Source of the DNA: Thioalkalicoccus limnaeus
GTDB taxonomy: Bacteria; Pseudomonadota; Gammaproteobacteria; Chromatiales; Chromatiaceae
Assembly (NCBI RefSeq): GCF_041197575.1
Contig: NZ_JBDKXB010000002.1
Span: 231,052 to 295,051, forward strand
Length of the DNA: 64,000 bases
Reading direction: 5' to 3'
The stretch's first letter is position 1. Each line of letters starts with the position of its first letter. Of this stretch, positions 43,193 to 51,303 are shown one piece after another. The notes beneath the pieces were generated by a model. It ran no database searches. It had not been told where the DNA came from and saw only the letters and a list, made by a program, of their open reading frames with translations. Position numbers and translations under genes: made by a program.

Positions 43193-43555
43193 TCACAGCA
43201 GCTTCACCAGCGCCGCCATGGCTCCGACTTGGGCGAACATCAGCGGGATCAGCCAGGCCAGTAGGCTATTGCGGCTCCGCTCGATATCGGTCTTCAGCTC
43301 GCCGCGTAGCTGCTCGATCCGCAGCGTCAGATCCGCGCGTACCTGTTCGATCTCCCGCGTCAGATCCGCGCGCACCTGCTCGATCTCCCGCTGCAAGCGC
43401 AATTCCGTCTCGCGCAGGTGCGACTGCGTCGTTAGATCGGGGAGGTGCGGATAACGCTCTTCGCGTCGCTCGAAGGCCTCGGCGATCACCCGCGCTCGGG
43501 TGCGATCGTCCGGCGCGCTAGCCAGGGCTTCGTAGAGCTGGACGACGGAAGTCAT
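43193..43555 (-). CDS. Coiled-coil membrane protein with 11-residue repeats, copy 1
   Basis: The 120-residue protein has a helical N-terminus (MTSVVQLYEALASAPDDRTR), a coiled coil made of tandem 11-residue units (REIEQVRADLT twice, then LRIEQLRGELK), and one C-terminal membrane helix (LLAWLIPLMFAQVGAMAALV). The layout resembles the DUF1640/CCDC90-like family of membrane-anchored coiled coils; function in bacteria is unknown. Two paralogues lie at 48446-48841 and 58426-58938. Relative to the second it lacks exactly one 33-base unit. About 80 bases upstream are also shared with the second copy. Confidence 0.75.
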   Translation of the reverse strand: MTSVVQLYEALASAPDDRTRARVIAEAFERREERYPHLPDLTTQSHLRETELRLQREIEQVRADLTREIEQVRADLTLRIEQLRGELKTDIERSRNSLLAWLIPLMFAQVGAMAALVKLL

Positions 43556-43794
43556 GCCGGGATCCCTTTGCTTTCAGGGTCTGAAACAAGCCCGATTATA
43601 GCTGGCCATTTCGCTGACGTCCGAGCCTCCACCAGACGGCATCACCCAAGGGCCTCACCGACCTCCGGCAGGGCCGGAATGTCGACTCCGAGCGCCAGGT
43701 CGACGGCCAGACCCGGTGCGAGACCGGGCCCCGAGGTTCGGAGCACGGCCAGATTTCTCGACCGCTTCATTGATGGCTTTCTGGTAATGGCCTC

Positions 43795-44145
43795 ATGACA
43801 GATCTCGGCGAACTGTTGGCTCAAGGCGAGCACGCGTTCCTGGAGTTCAAACTGGAGGACGTGCGCCCCGAGTCCCTCGCCAAGGAGTTGGTGGCTTTGT
43901 CCAATACCCTGGGCGGGGTCGTGCTGATTGGGGTGGCTGACGACGGTACCATTCATGGCGTTGGGGATCGGCCGCGCATCGAACAGCGGGTGATCAATGT
44001 GGCGCGACACAATGTGGTGCCGGCCATCGATCTAGCTCTGTCCTGGGTCCGCGTGGCCGACAAGGACATCTGTCAGGTGACGGTCGGCAAGGGGATGGCC
44101 AAGCCCATCCCCATCCCGTTACACGCAAGTCTGAAAAAACTGTAG
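43795..44145 (+). CDS. AlbA_2/Schlafen-type ATP-binding domain protein, short
   Basis: The 116-residue protein is the AlbA_2 domain alone: GELLAQGEHAFLEFKLEDVR (the E-F/K strand), LAKELVALSNTLGGVVLIGV and ADDGTIHGVGDRPRIEQRVI. Full proteins of this class are about 400-500 residues with a winged-helix C-terminus, so this is either a stand-alone version or a truncated regulator, ending in PIPLHASLKKL. It is in opposite orientation to the coiled-coil gene before it. Confidence 0.6.
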   Translation: MTDLGELLAQGEHAFLEFKLEDVRPESLAKELVALSNTLGGVVLIGVADDGTIHGVGDRPRIEQRVINVARHNVVPAIDLALSWVRVADKDICQVTVGKGMAKPIPIPLHASLKKL

Positions 44146-44372
44146 AAACAGTCTGTTACGGACGCTCGGGCGGATCGGTTAGAACGAGGCCGTTGCTCTC
44201 CAGATCAACGAGTTACGCCATCGTCTGGACGCCCGGACCTTCGCCCCAGAAAGATGTGTATAACGAGATGCGTTAACCCAGGGCTATCGCAGAAACGTCA
44301 CGAATATAGACCAACGGCGTTTCCGGCTGCCGTGCCGGGTCAAGCGGGCTCCTCGAGCAGCAGGTTTACCGT
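44146..44372. other. Stretch without recognisable gene
   Basis: I see no gene or repeat in this part. Together with the palindrome that follows and 44421-44558, it forms a 413-base gap between the AlbA_2 gene and the convergent Uma2 gene. Confidence 0.5.
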
Positions 44373-44420
44373 AATCCTTCACTCCCCCGGCCGTCGTGAC
44401 GGCCGGGGGAGTGAAGGATT
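44373..44420. repeat. Perfect 23-bp inverted repeat
   Basis: Two 23-base arms (44373-44395 and 44398-44420) are exactly complementary with a two-base centre. The arms begin AATCCTTCACTCCCCC and continue GGCCGTC. In RNA this gives a very stable hairpin. No T-run follows on either strand, so it is not a standard terminator. It lies between converging genes. Confidence 0.8.
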
Positions 44421-44558
44421 CAGCCTCCTCGAATCGGCAGGGTTAGAGGAGCGCGAGTTATGATGACCCATCAAGCGCAGCGGGTCCAAAGCCATGCCGT
44501 CTCCCCTTGATCAGCGGGGAAGACATGCCGCGATACGAAACCCCAACCTGCGTGCGAC

Positions 44559-45146
44559 TCAGTCGGCCCAGAGGGCATCGAGCGGGAAGGGTACGGCCGC
44601 GAAGGGCTCGGTCGCCACCTCGGCATCCTCGACGAAGCTCGCCAGCAGGACCCATTGGCTGTCCCGGAGCTTGAAGGCCTCCAGGGTCTTGGCGTTGGGG
44701 TCCACCAGCCAGCAGTATGGGACGCCGTGGCTCGCGTAGCGCGGCATCTTGGTCATCCGATCCAGTCGGGCCGTCGCGGGCGAGAGCACCTCGCACACCC
44801 AATCCGGCGGCATTTCGATCCAGGCCGTGTCGGGAAGCCGTGGCAGCCGTTCGCGACGCCAACCCGCGAGATCGGGCACCAAGACATCGGCGCCCAAATG
44901 CACCTCGGGCTCATCGAGGATCCACCAGCCCCCCGGGCCTCCGCCTTTGCCCTGGTCGAACGGGCCGCCGATCTCGACGCCTAGCGATGAACTCGCGCGT
45001 GCATGCTTGGGTGCGGGTCGTGGATGCGTGTGGATCTCACCGTCGATAATCTCACCGACCACCGTGGTGGGGAGCGAGAAGAGATCCGCGTATTCCGCCG
45101 GGCGTGCTTGGGGGCGAGGCATGGCAACAGGCTCTCGGTCGGACAA
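44559..45146 (-). CDS. Uma2-family (DUF820) putative endonuclease
   Basis: The 195-residue protein (ATGs at 45146 and 45122) has the Uma2 restriction-endonuclease-like fold: EYADLFSLPTTVVGEIIDGE, then VLVPDLAGWRRERLPRLPD (catalytic Asp in PDL), PPDWVCEVLSPATARLDR (the Glu-Val-Leu-Ser strand) and YASHGVPYCWLVDPNAKTLE. The PD...E..LSxxT pattern of the PD-(D/E)XK nuclease superfamily is intact. Uma2 proteins are multiplied in many bacteria and are of unknown role. Confidence 0.85.
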   Translation of the reverse strand: MSDREPVAMPRPQARPAEYADLFSLPTTVVGEIIDGEIHTHPRPAPKHARASSSLGVEIGGPFDQGKGGGPGGWWILDEPEVHLGADVLVPDLAGWRRERLPRLPDTAWIEMPPDWVCEVLSPATARLDRMTKMPRYASHGVPYCWLVDPNAKTLEAFKLRDSQWVLLASFVEDAEVATEPFAAVPFPLDALWAD

Positions 45147-45312
45147 TCGTAGGCGGTTGACCAGAATGCTACGCCGAGTGCGGGTGCCGTCGCAAATCCA
45201 GCCAACGGCGCGCGTTTCGTCGGGTACGCATCGCGTACCGTCCCGCCAACGCCCGAACGAACCGCCGCATCCCGGGAAAGAAACGCGGCGGTTCGATCAG
45301 ACGACGGGGGGA

Positions 45313-45354
45313 TGTTACATGTCATCCGCCCGCCCTGTATCGTGTTACATGTCA
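45313..45354 (+). promoter_or_regulatory. Paired TGTTACATGTCA operators before mazE-like gene
   Basis: The same 12-mer TGTTACATGTCA, with palindromic core ACATGT, occurs at 45313-45324 and 45343-45354. The spacing is 30 bases, about three helix turns, and the second copy ends 19 bases before the antitoxin start. This is the usual place for antitoxin binding, so autoregulation is likely. Confidence 0.6.
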
Positions 45355-45373
45355 CAAGGTGGAGGGGCTTCAC

Positions 45374-45598
45374 ATGGCCAGCTCGCACGTTAATGCGCGA
45401 GTTCAAAGGCACCGCGACGCGCTGCGCATGGCTGGGCTTCGCCCGGTGCAGATTTGGGTGCCGGATACGCGACGGCCAGTCTTCGCAGACGAATGCCGCC
45501 GTCAGTCTCGCCTTGCCGCGGAGGCGGACATGGCTGACCGGGACATGCAGCAGTGGATGGATGACGCCCTGGCGGACTTGGACGGCTGGGCGAATTGA
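45374..45598 (+). CDS. MazE-like antitoxin (DUF3018)
   Basis: The 74-residue protein MASSHVNARVQRHRDALRMA, followed by GLRPVQIWVPDTRRPVFADE, matches the DUF3018 antitoxins that pair with PemK/MazF toxins. The first part is a ribbon-helix-helix-like DNA-binding segment; the acidic helical end (DMQQWMDDALADLDGW) should block the toxin. The ATG at 45374 has GGAGG ten bases before it. Its stop overlaps the toxin start by one base (TGATG). Confidence 0.87.
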   Translation: MASSHVNARVQRHRDALRMAGLRPVQIWVPDTRRPVFADECRRQSRLAAEADMADRDMQQWMDDALADLDGWAN

Positions 45599-45921
45599 TG
45601 CGCGGCGACTTGGCGACCATCGCCATGCCAGGCGATTTCGGCAATCCGCGACCCGCTTTGGTGATCCAGGCTGATCACTTCAACGAGCACGCCACGGTCA
45701 CCGTGCTGCCGGTGACCAGCACGCTGGTGGCCGCGCCCTTGTTGCGCATCGCCGTTCAGCCCAGCGCGGAGAATGGTCTCCAAAAGCCGTCGCAGGTGAT
45801 GGTGGACAAGGCCGTGACGGTGAAACGCGACAAGGTGCGCCAAACCTTCGGGCACATTGATGCCGAGACGATGGTGGAGGTTGATCGTTGCCTGGCCGTG
45901 TTCCTGGGGATCGCCAAATGA
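45598..45921 (+). CDS. PemK/MazF-family toxin
   Basis: The 107-residue protein MRGDLATIAMPGDFGNPRPA, then LVIQADHFNEHATVTVLPVT, has the MazF beta-barrel with the conserved PRPALV segment and a C-terminal helix (AETMVEVDRCLAVFLGI). MazF toxins are ribosome-independent mRNA or tRNA endonucleases. Full length, with an intact antitoxin in front, so the pair looks active. Confidence 0.9.
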   Translation: MRGDLATIAMPGDFGNPRPALVIQADHFNEHATVTVLPVTSTLVAAPLLRIAVQPSAENGLQKPSQVMVDKAVTVKRDKVRQTFGHIDAETMVEVDRCLAVFLGIAK

Positions 45922-46032
45922 TCGATGCCGCGCCGCCGCCGAGCTGACGCGGACGTCCTTGCAGTGTGTCGCAGCGAGCCGTCTCCGATTACTTTATGTA
46001 ACCCTCGACAATACCGGATCCCGATCGGTGTG

Positions 46033-46121
46033 GGGAGAGACGCGATGGCTCCCGGCAAAAAGAGAGACCGCCGAAGCGGTCTCGTTTGCGCTCGGGTGAG
46101 GAGAAGGGAGCCAGAGATGTT
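46033..46121 (+). repeat. Repeat family C, copy 1, with terminator-like hairpin
   Basis: A roughly 90-base element begins GGGGAGAGACGCGATGG, contains a hairpin (GAGACCGC-CGAA-GCGGTCTC, 46064-46083) followed by GTTTG, and ends GGAGAAGGGAGCCAG next to GATGTTAC. Related copies lie near 56205 and 59029. The hairpin with A-rich left and T-rich right flanks may act as a terminator. Confidence 0.6.
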
Positions 46122-46145
46122 ACCCTTCGAGAACCCGGTATTCGC

Positions 46146-47003
46146 TCAGGCGGTATCGAGCGACTCGACATCGGTCGAATCGTGATAGATCTCGATGCCG
46201 AGCTGCTCGGCGACCTTGCGCGCTCGCCCATCGACCATCGGCGAGATGACGATCAGCCGCTGCGCCTGGCGCTGATGGCGCGCCTCGTAGAACCGGGCCT
46301 TGCGCTCGAAGCTGTATAGCCCGGCCTTGTCGATCGACGACTTCAGCTCACAGATCAGCAAGACGCCATTCTTGATGATCACATCGAGCTCGATCTGCTC
46401 TGGGCGTCCGAACACCACGCCCTCGTCATCGAATTCGTTGACGTTGATCACCTCCACGCCGAAGCTTTCCTCGAGGATCCCGGCCAGGGCGTTGCGAAAC
46501 GCCCGCTCGGACTGGATGCCCCATCGCGCACCCAGCGCGCCGATGCTGCGGTCGAACTTCTTCGACTGGGCCATGATCTCTTCATGCACCCGATCGAAGT
46601 GCCGATTGCTCTCCTCCCACTTGCGCTCTTGCGCGTCCCACCGGCGCGCCTGCTCGGCGCGGTCGCGGTCCGCCTCGGCCTTCTGCTCTGCCCACTTGCG
46701 TTCGGCCTCGGCCTTTTGCTCTGCCCACTTGCGTTCGCTCGCCTCTCGGTCGCGCTCGGCCTCGGCCTTCTGCTCTGCCCACTTGCGCTCGGCCTCGGCC
46801 TTCTGTTCTGCCCACTTGCGCTCGCTCGCCTCTCGGTCGCTCCGCAGCTCCCTGAGCATGGCATGGAACCAGTCTTCGGTCTCACCGCGCGTTGGGTGGT
46901 GCTGGCGCACGAGCGCCAGGACATCATCGCGAAAGGCGGGATCCTCGCGCAGCAACACCGGCAGCTCGCGTTTGATCGCGTCTTTCAAGGATTCCGCGGT
47001 CAT
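46146..47003 (-). CDS. DUF3782 coiled-coil/PD-(D/E)XK-like protein, copy 1
   Basis: The 285-residue protein starts MTAESLKDAIKRELPVLLRE. After a helical head (to residue 50) comes a coiled coil of repeated ERKWAEQKAEA units (about 55-125), then a conserved domain with FDRSIGALGARWGIQSERAF, EQIELDVIIKNGVLLICELK and ARLIVISP-like strands. Asp in IELDV followed by CELKS fits a PD-(D/E)XK nuclease core. Function is unknown; COG5493-type proteins of this build are multiplied in filamentous and purple bacteria. Copies 2 and 4 share about 85 percent of the C-terminal domain by eye. Start chosen to match the other copies. Confidence 0.8.
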   Translation of the reverse strand: MTAESLKDAIKRELPVLLREDPAFRDDVLALVRQHHPTRGETEDWFHAMLRELRSDREASERKWAEQKAEAERKWAEQKAEAERDREASERKWAEQKAEAERKWAEQKAEADRDRAEQARRWDAQERKWEESNRHFDRVHEEIMAQSKKFDRSIGALGARWGIQSERAFRNALAGILEESFGVEVINVNEFDDEGVVFGRPEQIELDVIIKNGVLLICELKSSIDKAGLYSFERKARFYEARHQRQAQRLIVISPMVDGRARKVAEQLGIEIYHDSTDVESLDTA

Positions 47004-47321
47004 CGTCGTTCCTCTCCCATGGCCAGCAACCATCGCGCAATATGACAGCCCGAGCCCGGCACCTTTCCCCACCTGTGGAGGCGGCCCCAACGCGCGCGCC
47101 CACAGGTTCGACCGCCGCGCGCCACCGCCTTCGCAGGCGTCCTCGACCGCGGGCGGCGGCAAGAGGCACGGGCCGCTGCGATTCCTCGGCGTCGAGACGT
47201 CCATCATCGCGTCGACCTCCGGCGAGGTAAAGCCTTCGATCCGCGATGCGACACCCTCCGGCTAGCTGAACGACGCCTTGCACCCCGTGCCATGGTGACT
47301 GGCTATCTCCAGCGCCATCTT

Positions 47322-47549
47322 CTGGGGCTCGCATGAGCCACGGGCCGGGGGCCTTCTCCCCACCGGGAGCAGCCCCATCGCCTAGAACCTGAAGGGTGAG
47401 TGGTGCGGAGTGGCTCCGCAAGCACCAAAGAAAACCGGCGGCGCGTCCAAGGCGCAACGCCAGGTTTCGCGGACAATTGATCCGGATTCTCGCGCCCGGC
47501 CCCCAGGAACTTCTGTCGCCTCGTGATCCGGGTCGGCTAAATGGTGACC
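47322..47549 (+). repeat. Repeat family R2, copy a
   Basis: A 228-base sequence from CTGGGGCTCGCATGAGCC to GGCTAAATGGTGACC recurs in full as its reverse complement at 62011-62240 and as a shorter copy at 58171-58340; ends of it recur near 48321 and 57096. It holds no credible gene, though its last 80 bases translate to LIRILAPGPQELLSPRDPG-like residues in several copies. The stretch 47004-47696 has no other feature that I can support. Confidence 0.7.
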
Positions 47550-47696
47550 GCAACTCCCGACCCCGAATCCTCTGTGAATGTTATAGAGCGAGGCCTGACG
47601 CCGATCCCTATGGGTCCCCAATCACAGTCCCAGGATGACGGATACACCGCCATCGTCGTAACCTAAGGTTCAGCATTGCAAGCCTCGGGCACCGCC

Positions 47697-48155
47697 ATGA
47701 GCCAAAGTACAAACTATGACACCGACTACGTGCGCTGGCTGGAAGACCAGGCGCGCCATCTCCGGGCGGGCGACCTCGACCGACTCGATCGGGAGCACCT
47801 TTCGGACGAGCTTGACGGTATGAGCCGAAGCGAGCGGCGACAACTGCGCAACCGTCTGGTCATTTTGGTTTTGCATCTCCTCAAGATGCAGTGCCAACCT
47901 GAGCGCCGTTCCCGCAGTTGGGAGGTGACCGTCATCACCCAGCGGATCGACATCAAGCTCTTGCTCAAAGAGAGCCCGAGCCTGCGACCAACGTTGGCTG
48001 CGGCCTTGGGCGCGATCTACGACACGGCTCGGCGCGAGGCGGCGCAGGAGACCAGGCTGGAGCTGAACCGCTTTCCGCCGACCTGTCCCTTCACCATCGA
48101 TCAGGTCCTCGACGATGAGTATTGGCCCGGCGGCAGGGAGGGCGACCTCGGATGA
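47697..48155 (+). CDS. DUF29 family protein
   Basis: The 152-residue protein MSQSTNYDTDYVRWLEDQAR, then HLRAGDLDRLDREHLSDELD, is the full DUF29 domain: a short helical head followed by four helices with RRQLRNRLVILVLHLLKMQC, RSRSWEVTVITQRIDIKLLL and the terminal TCPFTIDQVLDDEYWPG. DUF29 proteins are common in cyanobacteria and purple bacteria, often in many copies, and have no known role. The start fits the family better than the in-frame one at 47676. Confidence 0.85.
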   Translation: MSQSTNYDTDYVRWLEDQARHLRAGDLDRLDREHLSDELDGMSRSERRQLRNRLVILVLHLLKMQCQPERRSRSWEVTVITQRIDIKLLLKESPSLRPTLAAALGAIYDTARREAAQETRLELNRFPPTCPFTIDQVLDDEYWPGGREGDLG

Positions 48156-48320
48156 ACGGCCGCCACGGCCAAACGCCGCTGACCTTGGCATTTCTCGACC
48201 TCGGCCGCGCGGCTTACACCGTGTTTGCCGCATGGTCTTCCGGATCGACGAGTACCAAGCAGCGCCCGACCGCCCGGGGAGTGCCCGGCCGGCTCGGGAG
48301 CCCGCCCCAGCCCCCGCGTG

Positions 48321-48431
48321 CCAGGAACTTCTGTCGCCTCGTGATCCGGGTCAGCAAAATGGTGCCCCCGGCCGCCGTGGATCACAGCTGAGCCCACAGC
48401 GGGCAAAAGACAAGGCCTGACACCTTTCCCC
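48321..48431 (+). repeat. R2 fragment and hairpin element A1
   Basis: 48321-48364 repeats the right end of R2 (CCAGGAACTTCTGTCGCC and what follows). 48389-48431 is hairpin element A: GAGCCCACAGCGGGC then AAAAGACAAGGCCTGACACC. Here the stem is GCCC/GGGC. The element lies ahead of the convergent coiled-coil gene. Confidence 0.65.
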
Positions 48432-48445
48432 GGTTTTCAGCTTTC

Positions 48446-48841
48446 TCACAGCAGCTTCACCAGCGCCGCCATGGCCCCGACTTGGGCGAACATCAGCGGG
48501 ATCAGCCAGGCCAGTAGGCTATTGCGGCTCCGCTCGATATCGGTCTTCAGCTCGCTGCGCAGCTGCTCGATCCGCAGCGTCAGATCCGCGCGCACCTGCT
48601 CGATCTCCCGCGTCAGATCCGTGCGCACCTGCTCGATCTCCCGCGTCAGATCCGCGCGCATCTGCTCGATCTCCCGCTGCAAGCGCAATTCCGTCTCGCG
48701 TAGGTGCGACTGCGTCACCAGATCGGGGAGGTGCGGATAACGCTCTTCGCGTCGCTCGAAGGCCTCGGCGATCACCCGCGCTCGGGCGCGATCGTCCGGC
48801 GCGCTGGCCAGGGCTTCGTAAAGCTGGACGACGGAAGTCAT
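48446..48841 (-). CDS. Coiled-coil membrane protein with 11-residue repeats, copy 2
   Basis: The 131-residue protein is nearly identical to the one at 43193-43555 but has four 11-residue units in the coil (REIEQMRADLT, REIEQVRTDLT, REIEQVRADLT, LRIEQLRSELK) instead of three, a clean 33-base difference. The N-terminus and the single C-terminal membrane helix (LLAWLIPLMFAQVGAMAALV) are the same. The DNA upstream of the start is shared for about 80 bases. Function unknown. Confidence 0.77.
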   Translation of the reverse strand: MTSVVQLYEALASAPDDRARARVIAEAFERREERYPHLPDLVTQSHLRETELRLQREIEQMRADLTREIEQVRTDLTREIEQVRADLTLRIEQLRSELKTDIERSRNSLLAWLIPLMFAQVGAMAALVKLL

Positions 48842-49101
48842 GCCAAGATCCCGTTGTTTTCAAGGTCTGAAACAAGCCCGATTATAGCTGGCCATTCCGC
48901 CCACGTCCGAGCCTCCACCCGACACCTGTGGTGGTCGGTCCCGAGCGGCCATCACCGGGGCCTTCGCCGGCAATCTAGGGCTATCCGCCCACCGTCACAC
49001 CCCCCGTCCCATTGCCGGAGAGGATCCAGAGAAGCGCCCGGTTTTCTCTTCTCGACCTTGCTATCATTTAGACGTCTATCCGACTTGGAACCGAAAGCGC
49101 G

Positions 49102-49365
49102 ATGAATGCCTTCATCGACGATGACGCCTCGCTCGAATATTTGGATGGCCGGATCACCGTTCACCCAGACGACTGCAATGGGCAGCCGACGATCCGGGGC
49201 ATGCGGATCACCGCCGAGACGGTTCTCGGCTGTCTGAGCGCCGGAGAAACCCGTGACGGGATCTTGTGCCAGTATCCCTCGCTCGAGCCCGCAGACATCG
49301 ATGCTTGCCTGCGCTTTGCCGCTCACTTGATGGCCCCTCGCGATACGCTGCGCCATGTCGCCTGA
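49102..49365 (+). CDS. DUF433 antitoxin-like protein
   Basis: The 87-residue protein contains DGRITVHPDDCNGQPTIRGM, then RITAETVLGCLSAGETRDGI, the DUF433 winged-helix domain (the Pro-Thr-Ile-Arg-Gly-Met-Arg core). DUF433 genes are regularly followed by PIN-like DUF5615 toxins; here such a gene starts in a TGATG overlap but is broken. The N-terminal 15 residues before DGRI are a usual extension. Confidence 0.87.
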   Translation: MNAFIDDDASLEYLDGRITVHPDDCNGQPTIRGMRITAETVLGCLSAGETRDGILCQYPSLEPADIDACLRFAAHLMAPRDTLRHVA

Positions 49366-49470
49366 TGCCGCGTTTCCTAATCGATGTCAACCTCCCGTAT
49401 CGTCTCGCTTTGTGGTCGGGTGGCGACTGTTCGCGCATGCGCGATCTCGGTGAAACCTGGACGGACGGAC
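49365..49470 (+). pseudogene. DUF5615 PIN-like toxin, 3' truncated
   Basis: MPRFLIDVNLPYRLALWSGG, then DCSRMRDLGETWTD, is the start of a DUF5615 PIN-like nuclease with its first acidic residue. Similarity ends after about 35 residues; the frame continues into sequence that resembles an R2 end (AAATCGTGACCGC) and then the duplicated DUF3782 unit. The remaining 75 or so residues with the other catalytic acids are gone. Confidence 0.75.
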
Positions 49471-49714
49471 AGCAGGGGGAAATCGCACTAAATCGTGACC
49501 GCGCCCCCTCGGGACCGACGGCGTATCGTCGGCCGTTCCACATCCTCGACTGGAGGATGATGCTGTCTGACACCCCAGGACGTGCAATGGGAGCCCCCGG
49601 CCACCCGTCTGAGCCCTGACTGTGACGACGCGAGGACTGACCCCGAGCCCCGGCTATGGCGATGGTGACGAACAAGCCGCGCTAGCGCCCTAGGATGTTC
49701 TGAGTGCCTTGGAG

Positions 49715-50515
49715 ATGACAGCTGAATCCCTGAAAGAAACCATCAAGCGTGAGCTTCCGGCGATCCTGCGGGAGGACCCGTCGTTTCGCGACTATGTTCT
49801 GGAGTTGACTCGTCAGCATCACCCATCGCGTGGCGAGACCGAGGACTGGTTTTATGCCCTGCTAGGCGAGCTGCGGCGCGATCGCGAAGCGCAGACCCGA
49901 AAATGGGAGGAACAGAAGGCCGAGGCCGAGCGCGACCGGGCCGAGCAGGCGCGCAGGTGGGAAGAGCAGGCGCGCAAGTGGGAAGAGCAGAAGGCGGAGT
50001 CCGAGCGCGATCGGGCAGAGCAGGCGCGCAAGTGGGAGGAGAATGCTCGGCACTTCGACCGGGTCCATGAGGAGATCATGGCCCAGGCGAAGAAATTCGA
50101 CCGCGGCATCGGCGCTTTGGGCGCACGGTGGGGGATTCACTCCGAGACGACGTTTCGCAATGCCCTGGCCGGAATCCTCGAAGACAGCTTCGGCGTGCAG
50201 GTGCTCAACGTCAACGAATTCGATGACGAGGGCGTGGTGTTCGGACGTCCGGAGCAGATCGAGCTCGATATCATCGTCAAGAACGGTGTGCTGCTGATCT
50301 GCGAGCTGAAGTCGTCGATCGACAAGGCCGGGATGTACATCTTCGAGCGCAAGGCCCGCTTCTACGAAGCGCGGCACCAACGCCAGGCGGCGCGCCTGAT
50401 CGTGATCTCACCGATGATCGACGCGCGGGCGCGCAAGGTTGCCGAGCGACTGGGCATCGAGACCTACCATGATTCCACGGACGTGACGTCCGTGGACGAA
50501 CCGCCGACCGACTGA
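49715..50515 (+). CDS. DUF3782 coiled-coil/PD-(D/E)XK-like protein, copy 2
   Basis: The 266-residue protein starts MTAESLKETIKRELPAILRE. The coiled coil (about 55-110) is built of RKWEEQKAEAERDRAEQAR-type units; the C-terminal domain has FDRGIGALGARWGIHSETTF, EQIELDIIVKNGVLLICELK and RLIVISPMIDARARKVAERL. The Asp and Glu-Leu-Lys of a nuclease-like core are present. Copy 4 (57208-57975) is almost identical outside the coil but shorter by exactly 33 bases. Start set at ATG 49715 in all copies; a TTG six bases upstream is ignored. Confidence 0.8.
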   Translation: MTAESLKETIKRELPAILREDPSFRDYVLELTRQHHPSRGETEDWFYALLGELRRDREAQTRKWEEQKAEAERDRAEQARRWEEQARKWEEQKAESERDRAEQARKWEENARHFDRVHEEIMAQAKKFDRGIGALGARWGIHSETTFRNALAGILEDSFGVQVLNVNEFDDEGVVFGRPEQIELDIIVKNGVLLICELKSSIDKAGMYIFERKARFYEARHQRQAARLIVISPMIDARARKVAERLGIETYHDSTDVTSVDEPPTD

Positions 50516-50654
50516 CTCCCGGTGCGCAGCCGGCTTGCCGGCTCGTAGAGGTCGCGCGGGACGCGCCCGGGCTGCACTCCTCCGATTGGACGTCGACGTG
50601 ACAGGTGCGACTGGACCCCCGGTTGCGCACCCGGTCACGCACTTTACTTTAGAT

Positions 50655-50702
50655 CAAGCCGAGCCCGAAACGGGCAAAAGACAAGACCTGACACCTTTCC
50701 CT
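50655..50702 (+). repeat. Hairpin element A2
   Basis: GATCAAGCCGAGCCCGAAAC then GGGCAAAAGACAAGACCTGA and CACC. The stem GCCCG-AAA-CGGGC is perfect and is followed by AAAAGACAAGACCTGACACC. The same stem and tail occur at 55469 and 58099. Confidence 0.7.
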
Positions 50703-50790
50703 TCTGCAGAACTCCAGGCCACATGGCAGATTAGCCCCACGAGCTCGAGTGTCGTCCGCTACGCCGGCCGGTCGGCGGAGAAGACAACCC

Positions 50791-50886
50791 GAACACCGTC
50801 ACGGCCCGCCGTTTGGTCCGAAATTTGGACCCTGCCGTCTTCTCCTACAGCCCGAAATGTTGCATTTCAAGACCTGACCCCATTCC
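50791..50886 (+). repeat. Hairpin element B1 with shared 60-base leader
   Basis: The core GAAATG-TTG-CATTTC (50854-50868) is followed by AAGACCTGACCCC. The preceding 63 bases, from GAACACCGTCACGGCCCGCC on, recur almost unchanged before element B3 (59145-59207). Apart from A2 and B1, the 500 bases between copy 2 and the mntA gene hold nothing I can recognise. Confidence 0.75.
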
Positions 50887-51015
50887 CGCGGCTCCAGGTC
50901 GCTTAGATCGATGGAAAATGTTGTGCTATCGTAACATTTCGCGCAACCGGCCGGATCAAAGCGTCCGGTTTTGACATTCACCTGTTTCCGAGTATTGAAA
51001 CAACCAACCACCACC

Positions 51016-51303
51016 ATGCGCCTGACCGAAGATCAGAAACAAAAAATCCGCGCGGCAGGGTTGCGACATTTTGGAACGATCCCGCGATTGTTCGGCTCTC
51101 GGCTGGATGATGATCGTCATGGCGGAGACATTGACCTCTTTATTCCAGGCAACTGGTCTGCCGATGAAATCGTCGGCCGTCGTTTGCGGTTCTGTGCAGA
51201 ATTGCGGCGTGAGTTGGGCGATCGGAAAATCGATGTCGTGATTGAAAAGAGCACACCGTCGTCGATTCAGGATCACGCAAAACGGACAGGGGAACCGATA
51301 TGA
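51016..51303 (+). CDS. mntA: MntA-type nucleotidyltransferase antitoxin
   Basis: The 95-residue minimal nucleotidyltransferase has the signature FGSRLDDDRHGGDIDLFI, with Gly27-Ser28 and the metal-binding Asp38 and Asp40; the third acid lies in KIDVVIEK. In MntA-HepT systems the enzyme AMPylates a Tyr of the HepT RNase and so silences it. The start at 51016 (MRLTEDQKQKIRAAGLRHFG) suits the family; an upstream extension to 50971 does not. It overlaps the next gene by four bases. GC content is lower than in the genes around. Confidence 0.88.
   Translation: MRLTEDQKQKIRAAGLRHFGTIPRLFGSRLDDDRHGGDIDLFIPGNWSADEIVGRRLRFCAELRRELGDRKIDVVIEKSTPSSIQDHAKRTGEPI

Larger units (their letters stand above)
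49548..50702 (+). repeat. Duplicated DUF3782 unit, copy 2 (full)
   Basis: A 1.15-kb unit begins at CTCGACTGGAGGATGATG, includes about 165 bases of leader, the DUF3782 gene and about 180 bases of tail, and ends in hairpin element A2 (50655-50702). The leader recurs at 55031, the last 100 bases of it also at 57120, and the tail at 57976 and 60668. The unit lies immediately after the broken DUF5615 toxin. Confidence 0.7.

Noticed and set aside
48500..48700. Regular 33-base repeats that could look like a CRISPR array
   Set aside because: There are no spacers: the units are contiguous and code for 11-residue coiled-coil repeats in frame. No cas gene is present in the window.
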